Shown here in pieces: positions 45,260 through 53,319 of a DNA stretch of 54,502 nt; the first letter of the stretch is position 1; every line of letters begins with the position of its first letter. This DNA is from Saprospiraceae bacterium (lineage in GTDB: Bacteria; Bacteroidota; Bacteroidia; Chitinophagales; Saprospiraceae): positions 1-54,502 of the forward strand of contig JANQQI010000108.1 of the NCBI GenBank assembly GCA_028285085.1. Direction: 5' to 3'. The position numbers and the translations under genes are program-made. Below the pieces are notes generated by a model. It made no database searches. It saw only the letters and a program-made list of their open reading frames with translations, and was not told the DNA's origin.

Positions 45260-46099
45260 TTATATTCTGGTCACGATATTTTCGGCTTCGAAGCGACAAC
45301 GCATCCAATCCGGGATGGGGTCACCACCTTCGCTGATAAATTCTACCGTACCATCATCTTTTGCGGCGTACACCCAAATATGCGTTTTACCCTGACCATT
45401 GATATACGAGCCGAATCGCAGTTTGTATTCGACCTCCCATCCTTGGTGGACCCGCTTGATGTTGATATCGTTACCACCGATCTTAGGAATTCCCAGATCG
45501 ATTTCGTCAATGCCTTCTACATTATAAAATTCATTAGCCAGAGCCGCCATGTTGAGTGGTTCTCGTGAGCGAATCGTCAATGCATCCTGATGATCGTTCC
45601 ACTGTACGTGTTTTTCAATCACCAGATCGTAGTCGTCTAGTAAGTCATTAATTGCTGGGCTAGTCGTTTCACTAATGCCCGCACGCAAGGGGGCCGCCCA
45701 ATCGACATCCCGATTAAAGATAATTACGAGGTGATCGATAGATGGATTAGGAAAAGTATGGACATTACACTCGGCAATTGAACGAGCGGTTTGATGTTTA
45801 GAATAGATATTCGTCAACACCGAGTAGATACTCTCAATATTATCACGGGGGATGACGATATTCTGATAACGCAAATCTTCCTTACGAGCTTCAATGCGCA
45901 GCGCCAAACGAGCCGCATCTCTTCTAAACTTGCGTATTAGCTTGCGGGGGATACTCACCTCTTGCGGTTCATCATCATTGGCAGGAGTGACGGTCGTTGA
46001 CACCTCTTGTACAATTGGTGTTGCGTCGACGACGGCCATCGGGCCTTGTGCCTCTGCCGGCAAGTTGAGTAAACACGCGATCAAAACAATTGTGTTCAT
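45260..46099 (-). CDS. secreted protein of unknown function
   Basis: A 279-residue exported protein I do not recognise. Signal peptide MNTIVLIACLLNLPAEAQG, a short polar region, a basic helix (about 52-72: RKLIRKFRRDAARLALRIEARKE region), then an alpha/beta domain (HLVIIFNRDVDWAAPLRAGI, DYDLVIEKHVQWND, GIDEIDLGIPKIGGNDINIKR) and beta strands to the C-terminus. It may be an SPOR-like or similar small-domain protein, but I cannot support that. I chose the ATG at 46099; an upstream ATG at 46147 adds 16 residues. Confidence 0.65.
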   Translation of the reverse strand: MNTIVLIACLLNLPAEAQGPMAVVDATPIVQEVSTTVTPANDDEPQEVSIPRKLIRKFRRDAARLALRIEARKEDLRYQNIVIPRDNIESIYSVLTNIYSKHQTARSIAECNVHTFPNPSIDHLVIIFNRDVDWAAPLRAGISETTSPAINDLLDDYDLVIEKHVQWNDHQDALTIRSREPLNMAALANEFYNVEGIDEIDLGIPKIGGNDINIKRVHQGWEVEYKLRFGSYINGQGKTHIWVYAAKDDGTVEFISEGGDPIPDWMRCRFEAENIVTRI

Positions 46100-46147
46100 T
46101 TTAAACGCTTTAATGATTCCTTTGAAATAGACCTTTACCTTTAACAT

Positions 46148-46541
46148 TGCTCAAAGTATTACGATTATGGTTGCAAAACCTTAGTTGCTCCTGGCAATTG
46201 TGACATTGAAAATGCCTCAGGATTCTACCATTGGAGCAGCTAAATCAACTTGGAAATGTATTCAACAGGTATCTGGGCGAAAGGAACAGGAGGATACGAC
46301 TTTAATGTTCTGTAGGATAAAAATTGCCGTAGATAGTCGCCTTTTAGAAGGTTAAATAGTTGATAAAAATATTATAAGTTCAAATCAACCCAAAAGAATA
46401 CTACAAAAAGGCTGCCGGTTTTAACTATTGGCGAATTTTAGAAAAAACATGTCGTAGAGCTGCTCTTATCTTTTAGGAAAAATTTAACGTTCTCCCATAA
46501 AAAACAGGATCCATCAAGCGATATTATATCTTTTCGATAAC
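46148..46541. other. intergenic gap without recognised features
   Basis: About 390 bases (440 if the start at 46099 is right). One 47-codon plus-strand frame (46212-46355) has no supporting signal, and I see no terminator or consensus promoter. Confidence 0.4.
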
Positions 46542-47561
46542 TTATTGGAGCTGTGTTTGACGACGGTAGGCCAATGGACTTTGCCCTTTCCAACGCCGGA
46601 AGGCGCGCACAAAAGAACTGGTATCCCGATAATCCAGCAGATAGGCGATTTCCTTAATACTGAGCTTATCATTTTTTAAATAATCCTGGGCGAATTGTGC
46701 ACGCAATTCATTCAGAAGTGCCTTGTATGAGGTCGCCTCCTCGCTCAATCGGCGTTGCAAGCTACGCACACTGAGATTGAGACTCTGAGCAACCACCTCA
46801 ATTTGTGGGAAGGTGGGGTTGATCAAATGAATCATAGCTTGCTTCACTTGGCTAGAAAACTGTTGGTGATGGTGCAGGCGGGCAAGTTGCTCCTCAGCAT
46901 ATTTCACCAAAATCTGGAGCAATCGATAATCGCTGGTCACGACGGGGACATCCATGATTGCTCGATCCAGAAAAATACTAGCTTGATTAGATGAGTATTC
47001 CACCGGGCAGTTGAACAGTCGTGTGTAAGGCTCTAAACTTACCGGTTTTGGTGCCCCAAGCTGCACCTTCAGCGGTTGGTATTTGCGGTGCGTTAAAGAA
47101 TGTAATTCTCGTAAGGTAAAGATCAGCACCCCATCCATCGTATGTCGCACACTCAGAGGGGACTGTTCCAACCAATGAGAATTAGGATCAATGGATAAGA
47201 TGCAATACTCGGGCGATTCACTCAGCGTGAATGGTAAAGCTTGGCAGCCCAGATTAGCAAATTCTATGATGTAGTGGATCGCCTCGGCTACTGTGCGACA
47301 ATTTTGTACAATCTGAGTGATCAACCCCGCAGCGGATAAAGAGAGATGATTCCCTAAGTGTAAGCCAAAATATTGATCCCCGGTTCGCTCCACAGCTAGT
47401 TCTGCCACCTCATTATAGGCCTGCAATGGTATTCGCAACTCAGGATCATCCAGATCCGCCATACTCATATTTAGCAAGGCCAACAACTCTAAGCGATTTG
47501 CCCCTTGCTGTCCCGCAAATTCGATGATATTTGCTACGTATCGAGCACCAAAAGATAACAT
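46542..47561 (-). CDS. AraC-family transcriptional regulator
   Basis: A 339-residue regulator of the Arabinose_bd/OruR type. The N-terminal sensor domain spans about 1-190 (YNEVAELAVERTGDQYFGLHLG is its typical segment), and the C-terminal AraC HTH pair about 240-335 (VVAQSLNLSVRSLQRRLSEE, then IKEIAYLLDYRDTSSFVRAFRRWKGQSP). The ATG at 47561 is preferred; a longer frame begins at a TTG (47582). It is divergent from a barrel-protein gene. A direct repeat upstream of the SRPBCC gene 1.5 kb away has the geometry of an AraC site, so this protein may control that unit. Confidence 0.92.
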   Translation of the reverse strand: MLSFGARYVANIIEFAGQQGANRLELLALLNMSMADLDDPELRIPLQAYNEVAELAVERTGDQYFGLHLGNHLSLSAAGLITQIVQNCRTVAEAIHYIIEFANLGCQALPFTLSESPEYCILSIDPNSHWLEQSPLSVRHTMDGVLIFTLRELHSLTHRKYQPLKVQLGAPKPVSLEPYTRLFNCPVEYSSNQASIFLDRAIMDVPVVTSDYRLLQILVKYAEEQLARLHHHQQFSSQVKQAMIHLINPTFPQIEVVAQSLNLSVRSLQRRLSEEATSYKALLNELRAQFAQDYLKNDKLSIKEIAYLLDYRDTSSFVRAFRRWKGQSPLAYRRQTQLQ

Positions 47562-47776
47562 AAGTGATGATTTCACCAGCAAAATAATCAGAGTGAATAA
47601 AAAATTCCGCTTTTGACTCCGCGAATTCTGTTTTCCCGTGTATACATAATTAAATCTGTCTTTACACTTCAGAACAAACCAGAATCATGAAATGTAAAAT
47701 AGCAGATTATTTAAGGGTTTTACAACGCACCATATTTTAAACCATTTCTCATATTTTCAAACAAAAAACGGATCCT

Positions 47777-49051
47777 ATGCAAAAAATTATCCCCTTTGTC
47801 GTCTTTTCTATGATTTGCCTTATAACGACTGGCTTGAGCGCACAAGTTTATCTCGAAAAACAAACCCGGCACCGCTTCGCTCAACTCAATATCGGTCTTG
47901 ATTTCCAAGGCAGTATTGGTGGGCAAACGCAATTCCTCAATACCGAGGGACAAATCAATACGTTGGATTTTTCTTCCCGAGTTCGCCCAAGAATTTTGAT
48001 TGGTGGTACGCATTTCTGGGGACACGCAGATTTCTACATTGCCATTCCTGTTGGTTTTCCACGCACTGCAACCAATAATCAGGATATCTTTTTCTCTTCT
48101 GGCGTAGAAACTGTTTTTAAGTATTATCCCTGGCAGATTCAGCATCACAAAATTCGACCATTCATTGGGACGTCCTTAGCCCCTTTTTACTTTACGCACA
48201 ATAATCGTTTTTTACAATTTCCCTCTGGTCCTGACCGTACGCATACTCGACTACCGTTGGTGACCGGATTGACCTTTAATCATAAAAATCACTTACTTGA
48301 GCTTAGCCTCACTTATAATTACGATAATGAGCTTGATTACTATTTATCGCGGACCGTACAAGGTGAAGTACAAACACCGCCATTCTACGCTAGTCTTTCT
48401 TACCGCTTCATGCTCGAAACGACCCTGAGTGCAGAAAAGAGCTGGGAAGACGGCAGTACGGCCAAGGTAACTTCCATTTTAGCCAATGAGGGAAGTCTCA
48501 ACTCGTTTTTTTTCGGCGCGGGCATGTCTTCTGCCTGGTGGCTGGGGCAATCTTCTTACAACGAAGCACAACACCCCTTTATCGAAAATTACGGCATCTC
48601 ACTGATGCCAGATTTCACTTTGGGGTACCACTTTCATAACCCGGATATTAATATTGCGGTCAACTATCGTGGCTACCGTGGCACCGCCAACGCCTACGGT
48701 ATTATACAAAAAGCGGTTCGACAATCGATCGGGTTGGAGGTGACCAAATGTCTTTGGGATTATCATGGCTTCGTGCCCTTTATTGGGCCAGTTATTAGCT
48801 ACGAGCGGCTCAGCTTTGAAGAAGATATCGATGGTAATCCTAATATTGATAAAACGGAGAATCAATTGGGTTATGGTGTTACTTTTGGTTGGGACATTCG
48901 GCCAAATCGACTTCAGGGCTTCGTACTGCGAACTAATTTGCGGTACTTTCCCCGGCTGTCGCTCGACTTGGGCGATGACCAGGCCATTCGTTTTGACAAC
49001 ATCGAATTCAACTTCATTCAGTTGATCATTTATCCCTGGCGCATGTTTTAA
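47777..49051 (+). CDS. outer-membrane barrel-like protein
   Basis: A 424-residue exported protein. Signal peptide PFVVFSMICLITTGLSAQ, then many amphipathic strands (FAQLNIGLDFQGSIGG, ADFYIAIPVGFP, IRPFIGTSLAPFYF, LLELSLTYNYDNELDYY, ASLSYRFML) to a terminal NFIQLIIYPWRMF, consistent with a large outer-membrane barrel. No specific family is recognised. It is transcribed away from the araC-type regulator across a 215-base region, which suggests regulation by it. No terminator separates it from the next gene. Confidence 0.75.
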   Translation: MQKIIPFVVFSMICLITTGLSAQVYLEKQTRHRFAQLNIGLDFQGSIGGQTQFLNTEGQINTLDFSSRVRPRILIGGTHFWGHADFYIAIPVGFPRTATNNQDIFFSSGVETVFKYYPWQIQHHKIRPFIGTSLAPFYFTHNNRFLQFPSGPDRTHTRLPLVTGLTFNHKNHLLELSLTYNYDNELDYYLSRTVQGEVQTPPFYASLSYRFMLETTLSAEKSWEDGSTAKVTSILANEGSLNSFFFGAGMSSAWWLGQSSYNEAQHPFIENYGISLMPDFTLGYHFHNPDINIAVNYRGYRGTANAYGIIQKAVRQSIGLEVTKCLWDYHGFVPFIGPVISYERLSFEEDIDGNPNIDKTENQLGYGVTFGWDIRPNRLQGFVLRTNLRYFPRLSLDLGDDQAIRFDNIEFNFIQLIIYPWRMF

Positions 49052-49059
49052 TTGGCAGT

Positions 49060-49090
49060 AAATGCTAACGCTTCGGCGGAAAATGCTAAC
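49060..49090 (+). promoter_or_regulatory. direct repeat with AraC-operator geometry
   Basis: AAATGCTAAC occurs at 49060-49069 and 49081-49090, 21 bases apart from start to start (two helical turns). The second copy covers the expected -33 position of the CAATTTTG element at 49112-49119. This is the layout of a class II AraC activator site. Confidence 0.5.
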
Positions 49091-49111
49091 AGTTGAAAGC
49101 TACTTTTTGGG

Positions 49112-49119
49112 CAATTTTG
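49112..49119 (+). promoter_or_regulatory. -7 element of the SRPBCC gene
   Basis: CAATTTTG, one base from TAnnTTTG, 38 bases before the ATG at 49157. It lacks a -33 TTG at the right spacing, which suits an activator-dependent promoter. Confidence 0.4.
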
Positions 49120-49156
49120 TAACGAACAAAAGAATAATCGTTCAAATCATATTGCC

Positions 49157-49615
49157 ATGAAAAGTATCCGTACTGAAATCATTATCAATGCATCGAAAGA
49201 AAAGGTATGGTCAATTTTAGTCGACTTTGCTAGCTATGCCGAATGGAATCCCTTCATCCACATTCAGGGCGAAGCCATCGAGGGGCAAACCCTGAATAAT
49301 AAAATCTTTCTGCCCGATCAGTCCCCCCAGCATTTTCGCCCAAAGGTGACCAAGGTAGTAAAAGGACAGTATTTCAGTTGGCTCGGGCATTTATGGTTGC
49401 CTGGCCTATTCGATGGCGCGCATTATTTTGAGTTGGAAGCCTTAGCGGCCAACCAGGTTAGACTAATCCATGGCGAGCATTTCAAAGGTATTTTGAGTGG
49501 ATTGATTCTAAAAATGATAAAAAAATCAACCTTAGCCGGCTTTAAAAGCATGAATGAAGCGGTAAAAGCACGCGCGGAATACCATATAGTACCTCCCCTT
49601 TCGACCTCAACGTAA
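49157..49615 (+). CDS. SRPBCC-domain protein
   Basis: A 152-residue START/Bet v 1-like protein (polyketide cyclase/dehydrase branch) with a hydrophobic ligand cavity. The opening IRTEIIINASKEKVWSILVDF and AEWNPFIHIQGEA are typical, followed by the strand series and a long C-terminal helix (LKMIKKSTLAGFKSMNEAVKARAE). The ligand and reaction are unknown. It has a promoter with AraC-like repeats and is followed within 31 bases by a small membrane protein. Confidence 0.88.
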   Translation: MKSIRTEIIINASKEKVWSILVDFASYAEWNPFIHIQGEAIEGQTLNNKIFLPDQSPQHFRPKVTKVVKGQYFSWLGHLWLPGLFDGAHYFELEALAANQVRLIHGEHFKGILSGLILKMIKKSTLAGFKSMNEAVKARAEYHIVPPLSTST

Positions 49616-49646
49616 TCTCTCATTACAATCACTAAAATACCCAAAG

Positions 49647-50024
49647 ATGAATCGTTCAAATACCCTGAAAAGTATACTATGGGGCAATGCCCTCTTCTCT
49701 GCCCTTAGTGGAACACTATTATTGTTTGGTAGCCATTGGCTCGCTTCTATCATGCATATTTCAACCCCCTCTATTTTACAAGTTATTGGGGTTGGATTAC
49801 TCATTTTTGCGGGCTTTGTAGGTACAATTGCCCGGCGTCCCACGCCTAAAATGGTCCGCCAGATTATTCTTCAGGATTGGTTGTGGGTAATAGGTAGTGT
49901 AGCGATTTTGCTAACGGATGCTTTTAATCTGAGTCAAGTCGCTTATTGGATGATTGGAGTTGTCGCCGTTATCGTTGCTGATTTTGCGTTTTTCCAGCAA
50001 CGTTACTTAAGACAAGCGAAATAA
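49647..50024 (+). CDS. small four-helix membrane protein
   Basis: A 125-residue integral membrane protein with four hydrophobic helices (about 8-29, 41-62, 74-92 and 97-117). The pattern LFGSHWLASIMHIS ... GVGLLIFAGFVGTIARRPT recurs in small hypothetical proteins next to SRPBCC or AraC genes, but I cannot name a family. It lies 31 bases after the SRPBCC gene, is probably co-transcribed, and is followed by a terminator. Confidence 0.75.
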   Translation: MNRSNTLKSILWGNALFSALSGTLLLFGSHWLASIMHISTPSILQVIGVGLLIFAGFVGTIARRPTPKMVRQIILQDWLWVIGSVAILLTDAFNLSQVAYWMIGVVAVIVADFAFFQQRYLRQAK

Positions 50025-50093
50025 TTAACCCAAGTTCCTCATATCCTCTCATCAATCGCAATTTGAATTAATTATATGACAATGGGAATGAAC

Positions 50094-50137
50094 AAAGGCC
50101 CGGAAGAATGATCCCTCCAGGCCTTTTTATTTTTTTG
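50094..50137 (+). terminator. intrinsic terminator of the SRPBCC unit
   Basis: AAAGGCC.GGA/TCC.GGCCTTT with an 11-base loop, followed by TTATTTTTTT on the plus strand. It may also serve the convergent gene at 50144 weakly. Confidence 0.8.
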
Positions 50138-50143
50138 TTGAAA

Positions 50144-51592
50144 CTAGAACTCGTAACAGCGAACGCCTTTTCCACTATTTCCTCGACCACCACCGCCGCC
50201 AAATCCAAGGTTCAGCTTAAATGGATTGATTTTTAATCCTACGTAAAAGTCCGTTCCGGTGAAATCCGAACGCCCGGTCCAACTCCCCAGATTCTCCGAA
50301 CCAAAGGTGAGGAAACCGATCCGCATAGCAGCACCAAAATTAAAATTCTGATAATTATATACGCTCAATGGTAAGCTAAAGCCAAACCAACGGCGCTCGT
50401 AGCGCGGAATAATGCTAAATAAATTACCCCGACGAATGGCTGGTTGCTGATAGGGTAAGCGTTGCACCCATACTCCACCCACAAAGAGGCCAGGCATCGC
50501 CTGATATTCGGCTTGAAAACTCAAAGCACCCGGCAGCCAGATGGCAAAATCATTACCGGCAAAAGACGCCTCGGGATCATCTAGCATCTGCTCACTCAGC
50601 AGTGCCATATATTCATCGAAGGTATCGACATCTCTGTAGTCATCCGAATCGAATTCACTCACATCATCAAAGCGTATAAGATGGCGCGCCGCATTATTGC
50701 GAAAGCGAATTCGGCCAAGATCGAGTAAGGAAGCACCAAATTTCCAAACATAATCATCTTCATAGTCTTCAATGGTCACCATCATCCCAAGGTCGATTCC
50801 CACACCACTGCCATTGCGGCTGATGCCTTCATACTCCCCTTGTGCATTGCTCGTGGTATAAGCAATTTCAAACTCCGGAGAATTAATATCAAAATCTTCC
50901 CCTTCCAACTGCGTCAGGCCGAAGTTTCTTCTACTATCCAGATAAACCGCTTCGTAGCCCTGCAGGAATTTAACTGAGGCACCAATATCCAAATAGCCTT
51001 CCGCCAGTGGAATTCGGTAAGCGTAATTGACACCAATTTCACTCCAACTCATCGCCGCGACTTGAAAAGGGGCAATATTGAATTCTTCACCCAGTGGCGT
51101 ACGATCAAAGAAATAATAGTTCATTTCAGCGGGAATATCGACGGTACTCGCTGCTGCCCGCATACGTGTGAATAATCCGAAACTATGCCCGCTCGCCAGA
51201 TTGACCATAAAAGAAGGCCCCATCACATCCGCTTGCGCAAACGCAAATTTGCGTTTCTGATTGTCGTAATAATCTGCGATGATGGTATTGTCGGGAAATT
51301 CTACTTCGCTATTGTAGTCCGTAGCCACTGCTGCCTCCGGTAATTGCCGGAGGATAGTGGGAACATTGGTATTGTAAGCAAAGCCGTAGTTGTTTTCTGC
51401 AAAGACCCCAGCACTGACCAGATTGACTTCCCAATTGAAAGCGCTCCCCGGCCCGGATGCCGGATTAATAATCAAGCCGCTTACGCCCGAATAATAGCCT
51501 GTACGCAGGCCCAGTTGTTCTTGTGCAGATAATTCAGTCATCCCGATAAGTCCAATCAGAACGACCGCAAGCAAGTTTCTCATAAAACCCAT
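50144..51592 (-). CDS. DUF5723-like outer-membrane barrel protein
   Basis: A 482-residue exported barrel protein. Signal peptide MRNLLAVVLIGLIGMTELSAQ, then a start typical of the group (GLRTGYYSGVSGLIINPAS), a conserved-looking SHSFGLFTRMRAA-type strand, and many strands to a glycine-rich end (LNLGFGGGGGRGNSGK) finishing with CYEF. The DUF5723 assignment is a recollection of the family pattern and is moderate. The frame extends to an ATG at 51649, but the signal peptide favours 51592 or 51583. Confidence 0.7.
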   Translation of the reverse strand: MGFMRNLLAVVLIGLIGMTELSAQEQLGLRTGYYSGVSGLIINPASGPGSAFNWEVNLVSAGVFAENNYGFAYNTNVPTILRQLPEAAVATDYNSEVEFPDNTIIADYYDNQKRKFAFAQADVMGPSFMVNLASGHSFGLFTRMRAAASTVDIPAEMNYYFFDRTPLGEEFNIAPFQVAAMSWSEIGVNYAYRIPLAEGYLDIGASVKFLQGYEAVYLDSRRNFGLTQLEGEDFDINSPEFEIAYTTSNAQGEYEGISRNGSGVGIDLGMMVTIEDYEDDYVWKFGASLLDLGRIRFRNNAARHLIRFDDVSEFDSDDYRDVDTFDEYMALLSEQMLDDPEASFAGNDFAIWLPGALSFQAEYQAMPGLFVGGVWVQRLPYQQPAIRRGNLFSIIPRYERRWFGFSLPLSVYNYQNFNFGAAMRIGFLTFGSENLGSWTGRSDFTGTDFYVGLKINPFKLNLGFGGGGGRGNSGKGVRCYEF

Positions 51593-51813
51593 AGCGTTCC
51601 TAATTTGATCCGAAAATAGAGGGGATATGCTTTTTCTTTCAAAAAGCATTCCGTACCGAAAAATTGTTTGGAGTGGAATTTAGCGCAAGCCTCCGTTAGG
51701 AGTTCAATTTACTCAACGTCAACTTGGACTATAGTGTAGGAGTTATATCGAATTGATTGTAAGTTGTTTGTCCCCAAGAGACGTATTTAAGATAAGGAAT
51801 ATTGTTGTTAGAG

Positions 51814-52173
51814 TCAAAAAAGTGCGAGAATTTTTGGCAAGAAGATAATCAAGCCAACCACTGCTGCACCTATGGCGGTGATGAGTACAGCCCCAGCTGC
51901 AACGTCTTTGGTTTTGCCAGCCAGTTCGTGGTAATCCGGGGATACTAGGTCAGTTAAAAACTCCAAAGCGGTGTTGAATCCTTCTGCGGCAAAGACCGAA
52001 CAAATCGCAAAAATCACCAAACACCACTCTACTTTTGACAATTCAAAATACCATCCCATAAACAACACTACACACATTGCGAGGAAGTGAATCCACGCAT
52101 TAGGCTGAGTAGACATCAAGGTGCGTACCCCTTGGAAGGCAAACTTAAAGCTCCGTAGACGTTTTTTTAGCAT
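51814..52173 (-). CDS. dgkA: diacylglycerol kinase-family (DgkA/UdpK-like) membrane protein
   Basis: A 119-residue three-helix membrane kinase. Helices at about 30-46, 48-64 and 93-116; the signature CSVFAAEGFNTALEFLTDL (with the conserved glutamates and asparagine) and AGKTKDVAAGAVLI (about 85-98) are intact. In Gram-positives the family makes undecaprenyl phosphate; in E. coli it recycles diacylglycerol. Which reaction applies here is unknown. It starts 2 bases after the EEP-fold gene, so the two are tightly coupled. Confidence 0.93.
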   Translation of the reverse strand: MLKKRLRSFKFAFQGVRTLMSTQPNAWIHFLAMCVVLFMGWYFELSKVEWCLVIFAICSVFAAEGFNTALEFLTDLVSPDYHELAGKTKDVAAGAVLITAIGAAVVGLIIFLPKILALF

Positions 52174-52175
52174 GC

Positions 52176-53144
52176 TTAAAGGGAGGTCTCTCCCCGCAAT
52201 TGGAAAGAACCAATGATTCCCATGTGTCCGACATCATCTATGCTGAGGTCTTTAAAATCGACACACTTGAAATCTTTAGAGTGGAAAATATGATCTTTGG
52301 AAAGATGGGTAAGAGAAAAGTTATTGGCAACATAAGCTCGACGGCTATCGTGTAATTCCGCTGCGGTGCGGAAGTCTTTCAGTTCATTCGCCCAAGATAC
52401 TTCATTATAATAGCCCATCGTTAGCACGGGCAAGTTCATCTGCTTAGCATAAACGGCAATCTTAAGCAACTGCCGACGTAGACGTTGGAATTCTCGTGGA
52501 TAGAACAAAGGGGCAGCGCCCAGACTAGTTGTAATAAATCCAATTTCCTGCTCTCCTGTGCCATTCTCGTCCATGACTTTGACTTTGCCAAAGAGATTAG
52601 GGGCATCATCACACATGAAGGTATCTACCTCCGTAATTGGCAAGCGCGAAAAGATCGCCACCCCAAATGGGTCAAGTCGCGAAACAGACTTGGAGTAAGG
52701 ATAAACATCAACTAAAGCTTCGGTTAATACATCTTCCCAGTCGGGATTCATTTCCTGTAAAGAAATCAAATCCGCTTCGGTATCAATGATGCGCTGCACG
52801 ACGGTAGTGGCATCTCCTGTCATCACCGACAAATCAAAATGTGCTACTTCTACTACCGGATCGTCCGTAGCAACAGGATGTTGCATTTCACTATTCGTGG
52901 AATACTTCAGAAACATTCCGATAGCAGCACAGCTCCCAAAGCTGATCCATAGCAATCGTTCTTGGCCTAATCCGAGGAATAGTAAGCCCAAAAACAGATA
53001 ACTGAGCATGAAATGTACAGAGAACCTAGCACCTACTTTGAAGATAGAATAGTCTGGTGTGAACACACAGGTGACAGCGCCAAGAATGATGAGTGTGCCT
53101 AGTGTGATTTGAATAAACCGGTAATTGAGGATCTGATTTACCAT
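52176..53144 (-). CDS. membrane-anchored endonuclease/exonuclease/phosphatase-fold protein, catalytically degenerate
   Basis: A 322-residue protein with about three N-terminal membrane helices (residues 12-32, 38-60 and 62-78) and an EEP fold after residue 95. LISLQEMNPDW keeps the glutamate, and GVAIFSRLPI is family-like. The usual GDFN motif is GYYN (244-247), with the catalytic Asp replaced by Tyr. The terminal SDH is VGH (His307), with Asp replaced by Gly. The asparagine expected at the fold's first strand is also not seen. It may lack hydrolytic activity. It shares an operon with dgkA and has a near-leaderless promoter. Confidence 0.85.
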   Translation of the reverse strand: MVNQILNYRFIQITLGTLIILGAVTCVFTPDYSIFKVGARFSVHFMLSYLFLGLLFLGLGQERLLWISFGSCAAIGMFLKYSTNSEMQHPVATDDPVVEVAHFDLSVMTGDATTVVQRIIDTEADLISLQEMNPDWEDVLTEALVDVYPYSKSVSRLDPFGVAIFSRLPITEVDTFMCDDAPNLFGKVKVMDENGTGEQEIGFITTSLGAAPLFYPREFQRLRRQLLKIAVYAKQMNLPVLTMGYYNEVSWANELKDFRTAAELHDSRRAYVANNFSLTHLSKDHIFHSKDFKCVDFKDLSIDDVGHMGIIGSFQLRGETSL

Positions 53145-53154
53145 AGTCTGCGGA

Positions 53155-53162
53155 CAAATATA
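53155..53162 (-). promoter_or_regulatory. -7 promoter element of the EEP/dgkA operon
   Basis: TATATTTG on the minus strand, a perfect TAnnTTTG only 10 bases before the ATG at 53144. Transcription would begin within about 5 bases of the start codon. Confidence 0.5.
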
Positions 53163-53319
53163 AGGGAATTTATCAGCTAAGTAAATACTTCATATTAAAA
53201 AAAAATTTAGAGCGTGTTTCAGATTTATTCATTCGACTTGTTTATACTTTTTCCAAGAAACGTCATTTAGCTACAGTTTTGAGCATCGACTATTCAAATG
53301 GGTTCAAAAATCAAATCCC

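Noticed and set aside
46212-46355. 47-codon plus-strand frame in the gap before the AraC gene
   Set aside because: No ribosome site, promoter or recognisable sequence pattern, and neighbouring genes are on the other strand; such frames are expected by chance.
47638-47647. TGTATACA palindrome between the AraC gene and the barrel gene as an operator
   Set aside because: An 8-bp AT-rich palindrome is expected by chance, and AraC proteins normally bind direct repeats; the AAATGCTAAC repeat is not found here.
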